From: Selenomonas sp. AB3002
GTDB lineage: Bacteria > Bacillota > Negativicutes > Selenomonadales > Selenomonadaceae
Assembly (NCBI RefSeq): GCF_000702545.1
Contig: NZ_JNIO01000002.1
Location: 124,001-188,000 of the forward strand
Reading direction: 5' to 3'
Length of the DNA: 64,000 bases
Positions within the stretch are counted from its first letter, which is position 1. Every line of letters starts with the position of its first letter. This document shows positions 61,501-64,000 of this stretch, piece by piece. Below the pieces are notes generated by a model. The model searched no databases. It worked only from the letters and a program-made list of their open reading frames with translations, and was not told where the DNA came from. A program made the position numbers and the translations under genes.

Positions 61501-62601
61501 TTAATAGACCTTGATTTCTGTGGGGATATGCTTGAATGTAATCTGAAGCTGCTGCATCTTTGCTGCCCCAAAGAGAGTTCGCTCACCATAAATGACCTTG
61601 GGCCCATCATAAGGAGGCAGTATAGACATCACTTTCCTTGACAGCACATTGCCACTCTGGGGCTTTTTATCTCCCAAAATACCGTTATAAAGCAAATAGT
61701 ATGCAGTACCATTATGAACGCCCAAAAGAGGGCTCTTGCCATCACCACTGTAAGGTCGCTTTGTTTCTGTAAACCAGATATGCGCCGCCAATTCAAGGAA
61801 GTTTATATCAGGGCGAATAATCTCGTACTCGTCAAATAAAGTCTCCCCCAACCGATAAAAACGGAATCCACCGCCTCCCTGCCAATTCACAGCCTTAGAA
61901 ATACCGCCCAGCTCACCGTCCACTACCTTCTGCAAGCGTGGCACACAATGGGTAATGGCATGGTCCCCCATTTCAATGCCAATGTAACGGCGGTTCATCT
62001 TATGAGCTACGGCAGCAGTGGTGCCAGAGCCAAGAAAGGAATCAAGAACTAAATCACCTTCGTTAGTAGCTATTTGCAATATACGCTGAAGTAGTCTTTC
62101 CGGCTTAGGGGTTTCGAAAGTATTATCTTTACCGAACAGGGCGATAATCTCTTTTTGGGCTTCATCTGTATGACCAGCCTCATCATGAGGCCACCAAGTG
62201 TTAGGCACTATCGGAGGAGCATCCTTCAAATATGACTTTACAGAAGGCATTCCATCACCATTCTTGCCAAAGTACGCTCGTCCTTCTCTGACAATATCAA
62301 GCCATTGATCTTCAGTCCTACTCCAGCAACGCCCAGTAGGTGGCATTTTTACATTTCCCTTTAAGTTTATAATGGGGTAAGTCAAATTCGGCCTTATATT
62401 GGGAGCATCCCAGGGAATTGCCCTCCACGGTCCATTAGGATCTTTATCTGGATTTTTATATTGCTTGGACTGTGCTTCTGTCCTTGGCAACCTATTCCTA
62501 GCTTTCTTCCATACATCTGGATTTACCGCATAAACATAAATATAATTGTGCGACAAGGATACAACCGCATCATTTGAACGTGAGTATCTGCTTTGCCAAG
62601 T
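61501..62601 (-). pseudogene. mod: Type III DNA methyltransferase Mod, 3' part (cut by IS)
   Basis: 366 codons. Genuine sequence resumes at ITWQSRYSRSNDAVVSLSHN. It contains NPDKDPNGPWRAIPWDAPNIRPNLTYPI, PPIVPNTWWPHDEAGHTDEA and SAM motif I LVLDSFLGSGTTAAVAHKMNRRYIGIEMG. In this beta-class layout the catalytic DPPY precedes motif I and would be in the missing N-terminal part. A TTG at 62556 is an internal start at best. Stops at 61501, 12 bases before res. Confidence 0.9.
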
Positions 62602-62697
62602 GGCCTTCCCCCATGCGCTTAGACACCTAAAATGAAAGATTCCTAACGCATCCTCAAAATTGCTTTATTTTCCGCAGTTTTGGCCATCTTCACCAAT

Positions 62698-63579
62698 TTA
62701 GGCAGCAATTTTTTCAACGGGCATTCGCTCCATGTAGTATTCTTCCGGAGTCTGGTAATCGTTGCTGGAATGTATTCGCTGGCGGTTGTAGAAAATCCAA
62801 ATATACTCAAATACAGCCGCCTTAGCTTCAGCGCGAGTGCGGAAATGCTTCTCGTTCAGCCATTCCTGTTTTAATGTACCCCAGAAGCTTTCCATGGGAG
62901 CGTTATCCCAACAGTTGCCTTTCCGGCTCATGCTCATCGTAAAACCATTCTGCTTTGCCATTTGGCAGTAGTCTTTGGAACAATACTGGCTTCCACGGTC
63001 AGAATGGAGGATGCAGCCGTTTACATCGCTGGTATGATTTATGGCATCCTGTAAAGCTGACATAACTAGCTGTTTGGTCATACGGCTGTCCATGGCCACT
63101 CCTACCATTTTACGGCCGCATAAATCCATCACCCCAGCTAGATAAAGCCAGCCTTCGTCTGTAGGGATATAGGTTATATCACTGACCATCTTTTCCCCAG
63201 GATGTTCCGCAGAAAAATTGCGGTTGAGAACATTTTCGGCAACAGGCATATCATGGTCTGAATATGTTGTAGCCTTATATTTACGACGTGCCTTGCCATG
63301 TATGCCGTTTGCCTTCATGATACGTTCTACACGCTTGTGGTTGACCTTAATCCCCTTTTTACGTAGCTTTCTGAAAATGCGCACGGAACCATAGGTCTTA
63401 TTGGATTTTTCGTGAATTTGCTTAATGATACGTAAAAGCTCATCATTGCTTTTGTCACGTGGGCTTGGCTTGCGGGAAAGCCAAGCGTAAAAACCGCTTC
63501 TGGATACATTAGCCCATCGCACCATCTTTGCAATCGGATATTTGCCGCGGTTAGCTTCGATGTAGTAATATCGGATCAC
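62698..63579 (-). CDS. IS3-family transposase OrfB (DDE)
   Basis: 293 aa. HTH_21 start (SRSGFYAWLSRKPSPRD), rve core with SDITYIPTDEGWLYLAGVMDL (D), HSDRGSQYCSKDY (D) and NCWDNAPMESFWGTLKQEWL (E). Listed from GTG 63579, but it is in the -1 frame to orfA, and the frame stays open back through the A7 run at 63609-63615. The natural product is therefore probably an OrfAB fusion made by -1 frameshifting. Confidence 0.92.
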   Translation of the reverse strand: MIRYYYIEANRGKYPIAKMVRWANVSRSGFYAWLSRKPSPRDKSNDELLRIIKQIHEKSNKTYGSVRIFRKLRKKGIKVNHKRVERIMKANGIHGKARRKYKATTYSDHDMPVAENVLNRNFSAEHPGEKMVSDITYIPTDEGWLYLAGVMDLCGRKMVGVAMDSRMTKQLVMSALQDAINHTSDVNGCILHSDRGSQYCSKDYCQMAKQNGFTMSMSRKGNCWDNAPMESFWGTLKQEWLNEKHFRTRAEAKAAVFEYIWIFYNRQRIHSSNDYQTPEEYYMERMPVEKIAA

Positions 63580-63857
63580 TTCAGGTTCTTGGCAAAGAAG
63601 GCGCTCGCTTTTTTTAGGAATTCATTCTCCTGTTCAAGGTCTTTAATACGCCGCTGTAGCCTTCTTAGCTCGGCATCCTCATCACGGAGCTTGCCACTGC
63701 CGACAAAGGGCTGCTCCGGATGTTTTATGTATCTTGCCTTCCAAGTGTATAGGGAACTTACGTTGACTCCTATCTCTCGGGCTACCTGGCTGGCCGGAAC
63801 ACCGCTCAAGACTCTTTTTACGGCTTCTTCCTTAAATTCATTACTGTATCTGTTCAA
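63576..63857 (-). CDS. IS3-family transposase OrfA
   Basis: 93 aa from TTG 63857 (NRYSNEFKEEAVKRVL, GAGGTG six bases upstream). HTH_Tnp_1 domain with VPASQVAREIGVNVSSLYTWKARY and a zipper RRLQRRIKDLEQENEFLKKA. The A_AAA_AAG slippery run near its end (63609-63615) precedes a -1 open frame into orfB. Confidence 0.9.
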   Translation of the reverse strand: MNRYSNEFKEEAVKRVLSGVPASQVAREIGVNVSSLYTWKARYIKHPEQPFVGSGKLRDEDAELRRLQRRIKDLEQENEFLKKASAFFAKNLK

Positions 63858-63922
63858 TCGTATCACCTCATGAATGTATTGTACCATTCATTTCGGGTGT
63901 CCAGCAAAGCGGGTATGGGGCA

Positions 63923-64000
63923 AAGTTATGGTCGTAATGAAATTATTCCTGCCAAATATCTCATCACAAATGACTTTGAGATACTGCCCCTCATTATCAT
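63923..64000 (-). pseudogene. mod: Type III DNA methyltransferase Mod, 5' part (cut by IS, partial)
   Basis: The minus frame at the right edge reads DNEGQYLKVICDEIFGRNNFITTIT, the segment that follows the catalytic region in Mod proteins, then enters the IS. The rest of the N terminus, including DPPY, is beyond the window. Confidence 0.85.

Larger units (their letters stand above)
62602..63922 (-). mobile_element. IS3-family insertion sequence inside mod (about 1321 bp)
   Basis: A different IS3 element from the one in res. It is flanked by a 4-bp direct repeat AAGT (62598-62601 and 63923-63926). Ends are imperfect inverted repeats: TGCCCCATACCCGC...GGACACCCGAAATGAA versus GGCCTTCCCCCATGCGC...AGACACCTAAAATGAA (both read inward), the spaced form known for IS150-like members. 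I chose the outer ends because only they yield a direct repeat and a sensible Mod sequence. Encodes orfA and orfB on the minus strand, like mod. Confidence 0.85.

Noticed and set aside
62620-63903. IS boundaries at the TAGACACC / GGTGTCCA motifs
   Set aside because: No convincing direct repeat at these ends, and Mod would gain residues unlike its family. Outer ends with AAGT repeats explain both.

Overview
The window looks like the chromosome of a diderm, anaerobic Firmicute of the Negativicutes, most like Selenomonas and its relatives. This is an inference. It rests on a Firmicute-type fatty acid operon (fapR, plsX, fabK, fabD, fabG, acpP, fabF, rnc) found together with a tripartite RND efflux pump, which needs an outer membrane; on anaerobe genes (HydE, a flavin reductase-rubredoxin protein, a ferredoxin-type DUF362 protein); and on GC-rich coding sequence. 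No rRNA, tRNA or CRISPR array was recognised.

Layout. 1-1.5 kb is a mobile-element scar: a partial Rpn-type nuclease, a YvrJ-like peptide, and a 5'-truncated DUF2922 gene joined head to head with a 5'-truncated, frameshifted tyrosine integrase. 1.7-19 kb is housekeeping: ispE, a GntR regulator and glmU; a GGDEF protein; purL; a YhcH-type protein; an Lrp/aminotransferase pair; an AgcS symporter; an M18 aminopeptidase; and dusB-coaX-birA. 19-24 kb is an RND pump (permease and lipoprotein adaptor) divergent from a MarR regulator, with palindromes in the shared promoter region. 24-26 kb has an MBL hydrolase and manA.

26-34 kb is the lipid operon, read right to left. It contains an extra FabK-like flavoprotein with a Cys cluster and a strong terminator just after acpP. 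Upstream of fapR lie a good promoter and a FapR-like inverted repeat. 34-37.5 kb has rpmF and yceD, an orphan LarC C-terminal half, a coiled-coil protein, coaD and rsmD. 37.7-49.5 kb is mixed: a DUF4127 protein, an AT-rich AAA ATPase, DUF362, a DAACS symporter, an Hrb-like protein with hydE, a ZIP transporter, small unknowns, a lipoprotein and a polysaccharide deacetylase.

49.5-55.4 kb is a metal-resistance block. A 72-aa HMA protein and a Zn/Cd-type P-ATPase each sit behind an SmtB/ArsR-like palindrome. csoR-copA sits behind two CsoR-like palindromes, and this CopA has an additional C-terminal HMA domain. An ArsC/Spx-type protein follows. 55.4-57.4 kb has a second GGDEF protein and Ogt.

57.6-64 kb is a type III restriction-modification locus in which both genes are broken by different IS3-family elements. 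res is interrupted by a 1300-bp IS flanked by AAC. mod is interrupted by a roughly 1321-bp IS flanked by AAGT. Removing each IS and one copy of the target duplication restores an open, family-like reading frame, so both insertions look recent. Two families of palindromic intergenic repeats are also scattered through the window.
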